Below are positions 25,514-34,506 of a stretch of DNA of 64,000 bases, piece after piece (position 1 is the first letter of the stretch; each line of letters opens with the position of its first letter). The notes below the pieces were generated by a model. It saw only the letters and a list, made by a program, of their open reading frames with translations, was not told where the DNA came from and did no database searches. Origin of the DNA: Rhizobium esperanzae. GTDB taxonomy: Bacteria; Pseudomonadota; Alphaproteobacteria; Rhizobiales; Rhizobiaceae. The stretch spans positions 1-64,000 of the forward strand of contig NZ_MXPU01000025.1 of NCBI RefSeq assembly GCF_002204185.1, given 5' to 3'. The position numbers and the translations under genes were made by a program.

Positions 25514-26587
25514 ATGAGCATCAAAACCGTCGCGATCGTCGGCTGCGGCATCGGCCGTTCGCATATCGTCGAAGGCTATCTGCCGCATTCCGACAAGTTC
25601 AAGGTGACGGCGATCTGCGATCTGAACGTAGAACGCCTGACCGCCGTCGGCGACGAGTTCGGTATCGAACGCCGCACCACCTCTTTCGAGGAACTGCTCG
25701 CCGACGACACGATCGACATCATCGATATCTGCACCCCGCCAGGCATCCATCTGGAACAGGTGGTCGCCGCTCTCGGTGCCGGCAAGCATGTCGTCTGCGA
25801 AAAGCCACTGACGGGCTCCCTTGCCGGGGTCGATACGATCATGGAAGCGGAAAAGAACGCCAAAGGCGTGCTGATGCCGATCTTCCAGTACCGCTATGGC
25901 GACGGCATCCAGAAGGCCAAACGAATCATCGACGCCGGCATTGCCGGCAAAGCCTATACGGCTTCGGTCGAAACCTTCTGGCTACGCAAACCGGAATATT
26001 ACGCCGTGCCCTGGCGCGGCAAATGGGCGACGGAACTCGGCGGCGTGCTCGTCACCCATGCGCTGCATCTGCACGACATGCTGATGCATCTGATGGGACC
26101 GGCGGCGAGGGTCTTCGGCCGGGTCGCCACCCGCGTCAACGATATCGAGGTCGAGGATTGCGCCTCCGCCAGCCTGCTGATGGAAAACGGCGCCTTCGTC
26201 TCGCTGTCCTGCACGCTCGGCTCGCAGGAGCAGATCAGCCGGCTGAGGCTGCATTTCGAGAACGTCACTTTCGAAAGCACGCACGAACCCTACACGCCTG
26301 GAAAGGACCCCTGGAAGATCATCGCGGCCAATGATGACGTCAGGCAAAAAATCGACCGTGTGGTCGGCGATTGGCAGCCCGTCGCGCCGCGGTTCACCAC
26401 CCAGATGGGACAGTTCCACGCCTTCCTCAGCGGCAATGGACCGCTGCCGGTGACAACAACGGATGCGCGCCGCGCCCTCGAACTTGTCACCGCTATCTAT
26501 CAATCCTCCGACAGCGGCGCCGAAGTGCCGCTGCCGGTCGGTCCCGACAGTCCGAAATACGCCGATTGGCGCGCAAGAACCAAGTAA
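25514..26587 (+). CDS. Gfo/Idh/MocA family oxidoreductase within the transporter operon
   Basis: A 357-residue NAD(P)-dependent dehydrogenase with Rossmann motif GCGIGRSH at about 10-17 and the EKP motif in HVVCEKPLTGS near 95-105. GVLVTHALHLHDMLMHLMG carries the His-containing catalytic helix. It is placed between the second permease and the ATPase gene, so its substrate is most likely the imported sugar or its first product. With the two Gfo/Idh genes of the minus-strand operon this makes three such enzymes in 10 kb. ATG 25514 has GGAAAAG six bases upstream; an in-frame ATG at 25490 overlaps the permease stop and cannot be excluded. Confidence 0.88.
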   Translation: MSIKTVAIVGCGIGRSHIVEGYLPHSDKFKVTAICDLNVERLTAVGDEFGIERRTTSFEELLADDTIDIIDICTPPGIHLEQVVAALGAGKHVVCEKPLTGSLAGVDTIMEAEKNAKGVLMPIFQYRYGDGIQKAKRIIDAGIAGKAYTASVETFWLRKPEYYAVPWRGKWATELGGVLVTHALHLHDMLMHLMGPAARVFGRVATRVNDIEVEDCASASLLMENGAFVSLSCTLGSQEQISRLRLHFENVTFESTHEPYTPGKDPWKIIAANDDVRQKIDRVVGDWQPVAPRFTTQMGQFHAFLSGNGPLPVTTTDARRALELVTAIYQSSDSGAEVPLPVGPDSPKYADWRARTK

Positions 26588-26617
26588 CCGACAAATAAAC
26601 GAGAGGGTTTTGAGAAG

Positions 26618-27694
26618 ATGGCAACCAGTGTCGTTCTTCAGAAGGTCGAGAAGCGCTACGGCGCGATGGATGTGATCCATGGCATCGACCTGACGATCGA
26701 TCCCGGCGAATTCGTCGTTTTTGTCGGGCCCTCCGGCTGCGGAAAATCGACCCTTCTGCGCATGATCGCCGGCCTCGAAGAGATATCGGGCGGCGCGCTG
26801 CTGCTCGACAGCGAGCGCATGAACGAGGTGGCGCCGGCCAAGCGCGGCATTGCCATGGTTTTCCAGTCCTATGCGCTCTATCCGCATATGTCGGTCTACA
26901 AGAATCTCGCCTTCGGCCTGGAGACGGCGGGTTACAAGAAGGCGGACATCCAGCCGAAGGTCAAACGGGCCGCCGAAATCCTGCAGATCGAGAAGCTCCT
27001 GGAGCGTAAGCCGAAGGCGCTGTCCGGCGGCCAGCGCCAGCGTGTCGCGATCGGCCGCGCCATCGTGCGCGAGCCACGTATCTTCCTGTTCGACGAACCG
27101 CTGTCGAACCTCGATGCCGAACTGCGAGTGCAGATGCGGGTCGAGATTTCCCGCCTGCACCGGCAGCTCGGCAACACCATGATCTACGTCACCCATGACC
27201 AGGTCGAAGCCATGACGATGGCCGACAAGATCGTCGTCTTGAATTCGGGCCGCATCGAGCAGGTGGGCGCGCCGCTCGATCTCTACAACAATCCCGCCAA
27301 CCGCTTCGTCGCCGGCTTCATCGGCAGCCCGAAGATGAATTTCCTGAAGGCGCGCATCGAACAGGTCGGCGAGGCTGAAACCAGCATTCATGTCTGCGGC
27401 AACTCCGTCCGCCTGCCGCGCCGGCTGAAAGGCGAGGCCGGTCAGGAGGTCACCTTCGGCATTCGCCCCGAACATCTTTCGCTTACAGAGGGCGCCATCA
27501 CGCTCTCGACCGTCAATGTCGATCTCGTCGAAAATCTTGGCGGCGCCACCATGCTCTACACCACGACGCCGGATGGGCAGCTCTTGACGATCGCCCTTGA
27601 CGGCCAGCAGAAGGTCGAGCGGGGCGCCAATGTGAAGACTTTCTTCGATCCCGCCCGCTGCCACGTATTCGACGCCGCCGGTAAAACGATCTGA
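26618..27694 (+). CDS. Sugar ABC transporter ATP-binding protein (UgpC/MalK type)
   Basis: A 358-residue ATPase. Walker A GPSGCGKST is at about 38-46, Q-loop FQSYALYP near 87, signature LSGGQRQR near 135, Walker B IFLFDEPLSNLD near 153-164 and the switch His in YVTHDQVEAM near 190. The C-terminal third is the regulatory domain of the MalK/UgpC subclass (FGIRPEHLSL), which energises carbohydrate importers. It should power the permeases encoded at 23651-25490 and possibly serve the orphan binding protein of 11446. It starts 30 bp after the oxidoreductase gene. Confidence 0.94.
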   Translation: MATSVVLQKVEKRYGAMDVIHGIDLTIDPGEFVVFVGPSGCGKSTLLRMIAGLEEISGGALLLDSERMNEVAPAKRGIAMVFQSYALYPHMSVYKNLAFGLETAGYKKADIQPKVKRAAEILQIEKLLERKPKALSGGQRQRVAIGRAIVREPRIFLFDEPLSNLDAELRVQMRVEISRLHRQLGNTMIYVTHDQVEAMTMADKIVVLNSGRIEQVGAPLDLYNNPANRFVAGFIGSPKMNFLKARIEQVGEAETSIHVCGNSVRLPRRLKGEAGQEVTFGIRPEHLSLTEGAITLSTVNVDLVENLGGATMLYTTTPDGQLLTIALDGQQKVERGANVKTFFDPARCHVFDAAGKTI

Positions 27695-27806
27695 CTCTCC
27701 GGAGCGCTCCCGCGAGTCCAGCAGGACGCGTAGCGCTGCCGCCGCTGCTTGACAGCCAATCCTGCTCTGTCCCATCATTTCGGAAGGGGCCGCAAGGAGG
27801 GTAAGC

Positions 27807-28685
27807 ATGACGCCTGAGGATAGGATTCATGCGCTTGGCATCTGGCAGGGCTCGATCGAAATATTGCCGATCGCGGGCGGCATCACCAACAGGAACTATC
27901 TGGTCAGCGATGCCGTCGCCCGTTGCGTGGTGAGATTGGGCACCGACATTCCGATCCACCACATTAGCCGCCAGAACGAGCTTGCCGCCAGCCGCGCCGC
28001 ACATGCCGCCGGCCTGTCGCCCGCCGTCATCCACCATTCGCCTGGCGTGCTGGTGCTCGAATATATCGAGGCGAGGGCACTTGTGCCGGAGGATATTAGG
28101 ACGCCTGACATGCTTGCCAGGGTGGTGCCGCTGGTGCGTGCCTGCCACCACGACATCGCCCGGCATTTCCGCGGCCCGGCGATGATCTTCTGGGTCTTCC
28201 ACGTCATCCGCGATTATGCCGCCAGCCTGAGGGCGGCGGGCAGCGCCCACCTTCCCTTGCTTGCGAAACTCCTCGCTAGGGCCGAGACGCTGGAAGAAGC
28301 GGCAGGACCTTTCGAGATCGCCTTCGGTCACAATGACCTGCTGGCCGCCAATTTTCTCGATGACGGCAAGCGGCTATGGCTAATAGACTGGGATTATGCG
28401 GGCTTCAACACGCCGCTTTTCGATCTCGGTGGATTGGCTTCCAACAACGAACTGCCGGAAGCAGCCGAGCGGATGATGCTGGAGATATATTTCGGCCGGC
28501 CGCCAACCGATGAACTCATCAGACGCTACGCTGCGATGAAATGCGCCTCGCTGCTGCGCGAGACGCTCTGGAGCATGATTTCTGAAATCCATTCCACGAT
28601 CGATTTCGACTATGCCGCCTATACGGCAGAGAATCTCGCTCGTTTCGAGCGCGCCTATCAAGCCTTTGAACGGGATAATAAATGA
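27807..28685 (+). CDS. Choline kinase/aminoglycoside phosphotransferase-like kinase
   Basis: A 292-residue small-molecule kinase of the choline/ethanolamine kinase and APH fold. The substrate-binding start GGITNRNYLV is at 24-33, the catalytic loop GHNDLLAANF near 176-185 has the Brenner HxD..xxN pattern, and LIDWDYAG near 194 holds the metal-binding Asp. It lies 112 bp after the transport ATPase gene behind AAGGAGGG and overlaps the next gene by 4 bases. It would phosphorylate a small alcohol such as choline or a related compound. Its pairing with a flavin dehydrogenase suggests that part of the operon handles a methylated amine or similar substrate; this is inference. Confidence 0.8.
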   Translation: MTPEDRIHALGIWQGSIEILPIAGGITNRNYLVSDAVARCVVRLGTDIPIHHISRQNELAASRAAHAAGLSPAVIHHSPGVLVLEYIEARALVPEDIRTPDMLARVVPLVRACHHDIARHFRGPAMIFWVFHVIRDYAASLRAAGSAHLPLLAKLLARAETLEEAAGPFEIAFGHNDLLAANFLDDGKRLWLIDWDYAGFNTPLFDLGGLASNNELPEAAERMMLEIYFGRPPTDELIRRYAAMKCASLLRETLWSMISEIHSTIDFDYAAYTAENLARFERAYQAFERDNK

Positions 28686-31132
28686 CGAGACAATTACCGA
28701 AGACGGCAAAGGCCGTGGTCATCGGCGGCGGCATCATCGGCTGCTCGACAGCCTATCATCTCGGCAAGCTCGGCTGGACCGATACCGTTCTCTTGGAACG
28801 GAAGAAGCTGACCTCCGGCACCACCTTTCATGCCGCCGGCCTTGTCGGCCAGCTGCGCACAAGCGCCAACATCACCCAGCTGCTCGGTTACTCGGTCGAT
28901 CTCTACAAGCGGCTGGAAGAGGAAACCGGCCTTGGCACCGGCTGGAAGATGAATGGCGGCCTGCGGCTTGCCTGCAACGAGGAGCGCTGGACCGAAGTGA
29001 AGCGCCAGGCGACCACCGCCCAGTCCTTCGGCCTCGACATGCAGTTGCTGACGCCGCAGGAAGCCTTCGATCTCTGGCCGCTGATGACGGTTGACGATCT
29101 GGTCGGCGCCGCTTTCCTTCCCACAGACGGTCAGGCCAACCCTTCCGACATCACCCAGGCGCTCGCCAAAGGCGCCCGCATGGCAGGCGTTTCGATCTTC
29201 GAGGATACCGAAGTCCTCGACCTCGAAATCGACAAGGGGAAGATTCGCGCCGTCATCACCGCAGAGGGGCGCATCGAATGCGAGCGGGTCGTCGTCTGCG
29301 CCGGCCAATGGACGCGCGCCTTTGCAGCCCGCTTCGGCGTCAACGTGCCGCTGGTCTCGGTCGAACATCAATATATCATCACCGAATCCTTCGGCGTGCC
29401 TTCCAACCTGCCGACGCTGCGCGATCCCGACCGGCTGACCTATTACAAGGAGGAGGTCGGCGGCATCGTCATGGGCGGCTACGAACCGAACCCCATTCCC
29501 TGGGCAAAGCAAGGTATCCCCGATGGTTTCCATTACACGCTGCTGGACAGCAATTTCGACCATTTCGAACAGATCATGGAACAGGCGCTCGGCCGGGTTC
29601 CGGCGCTGGAGAATGTCGGCGTCAAACAGCTCTTGAACGGCCCGGAAAGTTTCACGCCCGATGGCAACTTCATTCTCGGCGAGGCGCCGGAACTGAAGAA
29701 TTTCTTCGTCGGCGCCGGCTTCAACGCCTTCGGCATCGCGTCTGCCGGCGGCGCTGGTATGGCGCTTGCCGAATGGGTGACGAAGGGGGAGCCTCCCTAT
29801 GATCTCTGGCCGGTCGACATCCGCCGTTTCGGACGCCCGCATTTCGATACCGACTGGGTACGCACCCGCACGCTGGAAGCCTATGGCAAACACTACACGC
29901 TGGCCTTCCCCTTCGAGGAATATGCGAACGGCCGCCCTTGCCGCAAATCGCCGCTTTACGATCGGCTGAAGGCGCAGGGTGCCTGTTTCGGTGAAAAACT
30001 CGGCTGGGAGCGGCCGAACTGGTTTGCCGATCTCTTCGCCAATGAGGAGCCGAGGGATGTCTATAGCTACAAGAGGCAGAACTGGTTTGAGGCCGTCGGC
30101 CGCGAGCACAAGGCGGTGCGCGAGGCAGCGGTCATCTTCGACCAGACCTCCTTCGCCAAATTCGTGCTGAAGGGCAGCGATGCCGAGGCGGCCCTCTCCT
30201 GGATCGCCGCCAACGATGTCGCCAAGCCTGTGGGATCGCTCATCTATACACAGATGCTGAACGACAGGGGTGGCATCGAGTGCGACCTGACGGTGGCCCG
30301 GATCGCCGAGAACGAATATTACATCGTCACCGGCACGGGTTTCGCCACGCACGACTTCGATTGGATCGAACGCAATATTCCGGCCGAGATGCATGCCGAA
30401 CTGGTCGACGTCACCTCCGCCTATTGCGTTCTGTCGCTGATGGGGCCGAATTCGCGAGCGGTGCTGGAAAAGGTGACCGGCAGCGATGTCTCCAATGCGG
30501 CCTTCCCCTTCGGCCAGGTCAGGACCATTGGCATATCGGGCTGTCCGGTGCGGGCGCTGCGCATCACCTATGTCGGCGAACTCGGTTATGAGCTGCATAC
30601 CCCGGTGGAATATGCGACGACGGTCTATGACGTGCTGATGGCATCAGGCGGCGAATTCGGCCTCGTCAATGCCGGCTATCGCGCCATCGAGAGCTGCCGC
30701 CTGGAAAAGGGGTATCGCGCCTGGGGATCCGATATTGGTCCCGATCACACGCCTGTCGAAGCCGGCCTAAGCTGGGCGGTCAAGATGCGCAAAAACATCC
30801 CCTTCCGCGGCCGCGCAGCGATCGAACGGCAGCTCAAGGAAGGTGTGAAAAAGCGCCTTGCTTGCTTCATTCCTGACGATCCAGATACCGTGCTGCTCGG
30901 TCGCGAAACCATTTATCGCGACGGCAAGCGTGTCGGCTGGCTATCGAGCGGCGGCTTCGGTTATACGCTTGGGAAGGCGATCGGCTACGGCTATGTTCGC
31001 AACCCGGAAGGTGTGACGGAAGATTTCGTCCTCGCCGGCGTCTATGAGCTCGACGTCGCGAGGCAACGCATTCCCTGCAAGGTGTCGCTGGCGCCGCTCT
31101 ATGATCCCGAAATGGCGCGCGTGAAGGGCTGA
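28682..31132 (+). CDS. FAD-dependent dehydrogenase with GcvT domain (dimethylglycine/sarcosine dehydrogenase-like)
   Basis: An 816-residue two-domain enzyme. The N-terminal DAO-type flavoprotein domain has the FAD motif GGGIIG at 15-20 and SGTTFHAAG, where His50 matches the residue that holds FAD covalently in dimethylglycine and sarcosine dehydrogenases. From about residue 420 a GcvT/aminomethyltransferase domain follows (DVYSYKRQNWFE, DQTSFAKF, GELGYELH, ESCRLEKGYRAWGSDI), which passes formaldehyde to tetrahydrofolate in known relatives. It should oxidise an N-methylated amine in the cytoplasm. It overlaps the kinase gene by 4 bases and ends the operon. The exact substrate is not determined. 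Confidence 0.85.
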   Translation: MTRQLPKTAKAVVIGGGIIGCSTAYHLGKLGWTDTVLLERKKLTSGTTFHAAGLVGQLRTSANITQLLGYSVDLYKRLEEETGLGTGWKMNGGLRLACNEERWTEVKRQATTAQSFGLDMQLLTPQEAFDLWPLMTVDDLVGAAFLPTDGQANPSDITQALAKGARMAGVSIFEDTEVLDLEIDKGKIRAVITAEGRIECERVVVCAGQWTRAFAARFGVNVPLVSVEHQYIITESFGVPSNLPTLRDPDRLTYYKEEVGGIVMGGYEPNPIPWAKQGIPDGFHYTLLDSNFDHFEQIMEQALGRVPALENVGVKQLLNGPESFTPDGNFILGEAPELKNFFVGAGFNAFGIASAGGAGMALAEWVTKGEPPYDLWPVDIRRFGRPHFDTDWVRTRTLEAYGKHYTLAFPFEEYANGRPCRKSPLYDRLKAQGACFGEKLGWERPNWFADLFANEEPRDVYSYKRQNWFEAVGREHKAVREAAVIFDQTSFAKFVLKGSDAEAALSWIAANDVAKPVGSLIYTQMLNDRGGIECDLTVARIAENEYYIVTGTGFATHDFDWIERNIPAEMHAELVDVTSAYCVLSLMGPNSRAVLEKVTGSDVSNAAFPFGQVRTIGISGCPVRALRITYVGELGYELHTPVEYATTVYDVLMASGGEFGLVNAGYRAIESCRLEKGYRAWGSDIGPDHTPVEAGLSWAVKMRKNIPFRGRAAIERQLKEGVKKRLACFIPDDPDTVLLGRETIYRDGKRVGWLSSGGFGYTLGKAIGYGYVRNPEGVTEDFVLAGVYELDVARQRIPCKVSLAPLYDPEMARVKG

Positions 31133-31200
31133 CATGAAGTGACGCAAAGAGAGAGGGCGTGCCGTGGGACACCCCCCTCTGCTGAAAAGACTTCAGGCTC

Positions 31201-32658
31201 TCAAAACAGCGGCAGTCGGTCGTCCTGGATCAGGATCTCGAGCTTGTCCGAGACATCCTGCGTCCAGGCCCGATGCCCTGTCAAAGCCGAGGGGAAAAGG
31301 CCTGGCAGGGTGAACAGAGCCGCCGAGATCGCCGGACCAGTGCGCGGGATGTCGGCGATGAGCGCGGCGATCTCGGCAGCGCGGGGGTCGCGCAGCTCGT
31401 AGCGCTCGCCATTGCCGCGTTCGCCGATCGCATAACGCATCCATGCCGCAACGGCAATCGCGTAGGTCTCCGCCCGGTCGCCAAGGGCCAGCGCCTCGCA
31501 CGCCGGCTCCAGCAGCCGTTGCGGCAGTTTCTGCGTGCCGTCCATGGCGATCTGATAGGTGCGGTGGGCGATCGCCTTATTTGCAAAGCGTGCTATCAAT
31601 TCATTGGCATAATCATCGAGATCGATACCCGGCACCGCGTCGAGGGTGCGCGCCGCCGCATGCATGTGGCGGTAGGCAAGCGCCGCCAGGCCAGTATCGT
31701 CCATGACGTCACGGATGAATTCATAGCCGCCGATATATCCGAGATAGGCAAGCAGCGAATGAGCGCCGTTCAGCATCCTGAGCTTCATTTTTTCGTAGGC
31801 CGAAACTTCCTCGACCATCAGCGCGCCGCGCACCTTTTCCCAGGCCGGACGGCCATTGGCGAAATGGTCTTCGATGACCCATTGCGTAAAGGGCTCCGTC
31901 TCGATCGCCGCCATGTCGGTGCGGCCCGTCAGCCGCTCGGCATCGACATAGGTCGCGTCGGTGCTGGCGGGCGTGATGCGGTCGACCATCGTCGACGGGA
32001 AGGGCACGTTCGCTTCGATCCAGCGATGCAGCTCGGCATCGATGCGCGAGGTGAATTCGAGCACGAGGCGCTTCAGCACGGCGCCGTTGCTCGGCAGGTT
32101 GTCGCAGCTGAGTGGGGTGAAGGGCGCTATGCCCTTCTGCCGGCGGCGCGCGAGGCCTTCGACGAGATAGCCGATGACGCCGCGCGGCGCATGTCGGTTG
32201 GCGAGGTCGGCGACGATATCGGGATGCTTGAGGTCGAGGCCGCCGGTTGCGGGATCGAAACCATAGGCCTTTTCCGTCACCGTCATGCTGACGATGCGGA
32301 TGGCAGGGTCCTCGAGCCGCGCCAGCAGCCCGGCCGGATCGCGCGGCGCCACATGCGCCTTCAGGATCGAGCCGATCACTTCGGCCGTCGTGCCTGACGT
32401 GTCGCGGATCAGCACCGTATAGAGCCCGTTCTGGGCGGAGAGATTGTCCGCGACATCGGGCGTGCGCAGGCTCGCCACCTCGATGCCCCAGTCGCCGCCG
32501 GCGGCTGCGAGCGCGCCATCCGTGAAGGGCGCGAAATGGGCGCGGAAGAAGGCGCCCGGGCCGAGATGGAGGATGCCGGCCTTCAGCGCATTCCTGTTAT
32601 AGGCGGGAAGCTTCGCCGTCGGCGCAAGGCCGGTCACGTTCTGCAGTCTGTCGCTCAC
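31201..32658 (-). CDS. uxuB: Mannitol dehydrogenase family protein, probable fructuronate reductase
   Basis: A 485-residue NAD-dependent polyol dehydrogenase. The N-terminal half starts AGILHLGPGAFFRAHFA (GxGxxxRAH, about 28-44) and contains VSMTVTEKAYGFD; the catalytic KMKLRMLNGAHSLLAYLG (Lys-x5-Asn-x2-His) lies near 290-307. Family members reduce D-fructuronate to D-mannonate or oxidise mannitol or tagaturonate-type substrates. It overlaps the glucuronate isomerase gene by 4 bases, which strongly favours fructuronate reductase (UxuB). The next enzyme, mannonate dehydratase UxuA, is not in this window. A possible small hairpin CTGAA/TTCAG at about 31181-31195 separates its end from that of the opposite operon. 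Confidence 0.85.
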   Translation of the reverse strand: MSDRLQNVTGLAPTAKLPAYNRNALKAGILHLGPGAFFRAHFAPFTDGALAAAGGDWGIEVASLRTPDVADNLSAQNGLYTVLIRDTSGTTAEVIGSILKAHVAPRDPAGLLARLEDPAIRIVSMTVTEKAYGFDPATGGLDLKHPDIVADLANRHAPRGVIGYLVEGLARRRQKGIAPFTPLSCDNLPSNGAVLKRLVLEFTSRIDAELHRWIEANVPFPSTMVDRITPASTDATYVDAERLTGRTDMAAIETEPFTQWVIEDHFANGRPAWEKVRGALMVEEVSAYEKMKLRMLNGAHSLLAYLGYIGGYEFIRDVMDDTGLAALAYRHMHAAARTLDAVPGIDLDDYANELIARFANKAIAHRTYQIAMDGTQKLPQRLLEPACEALALGDRAETYAIAVAAWMRYAIGERGNGERYELRDPRAAEIAALIADIPRTGPAISAALFTLPGLFPSALTGHRAWTQDVSDKLEILIQDDRLPLF

Positions 32659-34070
32659 AGCTTGTAGGCCTTCTTCGCATTGTCATAGGAGAGTTCGCGC
32701 GCCACGATCTCGGCGTCATGCCCGGAAATCCGGTGCTCGGCGACGAGCCCAGCGAGGAAGCGGCAGACTTCACGGCGCCAGACGTCGTGGCGGGCCGGGA
32801 TCGACAGCAGCGCGCGCGTGTCGTCGTTGAAACCCGCCATATTGGCGAAACCGGCCGTCTCGACGACTTGGTCGAGATAGCGGCGGATGCCAAGCGGGCT
32901 GTCATGGAACCACCAGGGCGGGCCGATCATCAGGCAGGGCCAATGGCCGGCCATCGGCGCCAGCTCCCGGGCATAGGTCGTCTCGTCGAGCGTGAAAAGC
33001 AGGATGCGCAGGCCCGGCGCATGGCCATATTTGGAAAGCAGCGCATTCAGGCCGCCGACCCAGTCCGTGCGTGTCGGGATATCGGCGCCCATATTCGGAC
33101 CGCGGGTGGCAAAGAGCCCGCTGTCGGTATTGCGTCGCGAGCCGGCATGGATCTGCATCACCATGCCGTCCTCGGCCGAGAGACCGGCCATCTCGGTCAT
33201 CATCTGGCCGCGAAAAAGCTCGGCATCAACAGCCGAAAGCGGGCCCTTCAATGCCTTGTCGAGCAACGCCTGCTTTTCGGCAAGCGGCAGATCAGCGGTG
33301 AAGGCTGTCGGCACCCCGTGATCGGTCGCAGTGGCGCCGAACTGGCGGAAATAGGCGCGCCGGCGCTGATGCGCCTCGATCAGGCCGTCCCAGTTCGTGA
33401 CGTCGGCGCCGGTGATCTCTCCGAACTTGAGGAGATTGTCGCGGAAGCCGACGGCATCAGGATCGGTGACGCTGTCCGGCCGGTAGGTGGTGCGCACCTT
33501 GCCGATCCAGCCCTCTGCCGCCATCTTCTGGTGATGGACAAGCGGGTCGAGCGCACCTTCGGTCGTCGCGATCGTTTCGATGCCGAATCGCTGATGCAGC
33601 GCCCGCGGGCGGAATTCCGGAAGGGCGAGCTGGGCATTGATGTGATCGTAGAGCGCATCGGCATTATCCGCCGTCAGCGGCTCGGTGCAGCCGAGCACGG
33701 CCGACATGGCGTGATCGACCCAGAGGCTCGAAGGCGTTCCGCGGAAGAGATGGTAATGCCTGGCAAAGGTCCGCCAGATCGCCCGCCCCTCAGCCACCGG
33801 CTTGCCGTCGAGCCTGGGAACACCGAGCTCATCCAAGGTGACGCCGACGCTGTGCAGCATGCGGAAGAGATAGTGATCGGGAATGACCAGCAGCGAAGCC
33901 GCGTCTTCAAAGGGCTTGTCGTCGGCGAACCAGGACGGTTCGGTGTGCCCGTGCGGGCTGACGATCGGAAGATTGCGCACCGTCTCGTAGAGGTCTCGCG
34001 CGATGGTCCGTGTCGCCGGGTCGGCCGGAAACAGCCGGTCCGGATGAAGAAAGCCGTTGCCTGCATCCAT
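32655..34070 (-). CDS. uxaC: Glucuronate isomerase (uronate isomerase)
   Basis: A 471-residue amidohydrolase-fold enzyme that isomerises D-glucuronate to D-fructuronate and D-galacturonate to D-tagaturonate. Recognised segments are the metal-binding SPHGHTEPSWFADDKPFEDA (about 34-53), TTEGALDPLVHHQKM, MQIHAGSRRNTDSG near 300-313, and HDVWRREVCRFLAGLV near the C-terminus. The length is close to that of E. coli UxaC (about 470). It is the first gene of the two-gene uronate operon; GGGAGG precedes ATG 34070 and a putative TetR-type operator lies 62 bp upstream. Confidence 0.93.
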   Translation of the reverse strand: MDAGNGFLHPDRLFPADPATRTIARDLYETVRNLPIVSPHGHTEPSWFADDKPFEDAASLLVIPDHYLFRMLHSVGVTLDELGVPRLDGKPVAEGRAIWRTFARHYHLFRGTPSSLWVDHAMSAVLGCTEPLTADNADALYDHINAQLALPEFRPRALHQRFGIETIATTEGALDPLVHHQKMAAEGWIGKVRTTYRPDSVTDPDAVGFRDNLLKFGEITGADVTNWDGLIEAHQRRRAYFRQFGATATDHGVPTAFTADLPLAEKQALLDKALKGPLSAVDAELFRGQMMTEMAGLSAEDGMVMQIHAGSRRNTDSGLFATRGPNMGADIPTRTDWVGGLNALLSKYGHAPGLRILLFTLDETTYARELAPMAGHWPCLMIGPPWWFHDSPLGIRRYLDQVVETAGFANMAGFNDDTRALLSIPARHDVWRREVCRFLAGLVAEHRISGHDAEIVARELSYDNAKKAYKL

Positions 34071-34132
34071 CAGTATTCCTCCCTGATGGATTAGGGCCTA
34101 CCCCACTACATCGGGCACGGCAAGGTCTTTTA

Positions 34133-34148
34133 GTAACCAAACGGTTCA
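34133..34148. promoter_or_regulatory. Putative TetR-type operator, copy C
   Basis: GTAACCAAACGGTTCA shares GTAAC and the ACGGTT half with copy A (only the last two positions and one inner base differ). It lies 62 bp before the uxaC start codon and 102 bp before slyX, so it most likely serves uxaC-uxuB. Confidence 0.55.
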
Positions 34149-34250
34149 GTTTTGCGCATGGCCGCGCCGGGGGTCGAAAACATTGACGTGGCGGTCTATT
34201 TCCGCTTTGGAAAAACCATCTGTTCTGCCGGTGTCGGCAAAGGAGGATCG

Positions 34251-34460
34251 ATGTCCGACGAGACCAACCGCATCACCCGGCTGGAGGAAATGCTGGCGCA
34301 TCAGGCAAAGACGATCGAGGAGCTTTCCGATCAGCTCGCCGAACAATGGAAGATCGTGGAGCAGATGCGCACCAAGCTTGATCGGTTGACAGAACGCTTC
34401 CTGTCACTGGAGGAGCAGTCGCTGGAAGCCCCGGCCATCACCCGCCCGCCGCATTATTAA
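34251..34460 (+). CDS. slyX: SlyX family protein
   Basis: A 69-residue coiled-coil protein: RITRLEEMLAHQAKTIEELS followed by further heptads up to about residue 50, and the conserved C-terminal PPHY. This matches SlyX, a small cytoplasmic protein of unknown function found in many Proteobacteria. AAGGAGG precedes ATG 34251; in-frame codons upstream lack such a site. It ends in a strong terminator shared with gabD on the other strand. Confidence 0.85.
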   Translation: MSDETNRITRLEEMLAHQAKTIEELSDQLAEQWKIVEQMRTKLDRLTERFLSLEEQSLEAPAITRPPHY

Positions 34461-34487
34461 AAGCACGCGGCGCAATGCCGCGTGCTG
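34461..34487. terminator. Bidirectional terminator between slyX and gabD
   Basis: AGCACGCGGC at 34462-34471 and GCCGCGTGCT at 34477-34486 form a perfect 10-bp stem with a 5-base loop. It is flanked by AA before and a broken T-rich stretch after. Confidence 0.75.
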
Positions 34488-34506
34488 TTCCTGTTAGGGC
34501 GACGGA

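Noticed and set aside
25982..27808. Minus-strand frame of 608 residues opposite the oxidoreductase and ATPase genes
   Set aside because: It spans two clear genes on the other strand and shows only antisense-type composition.
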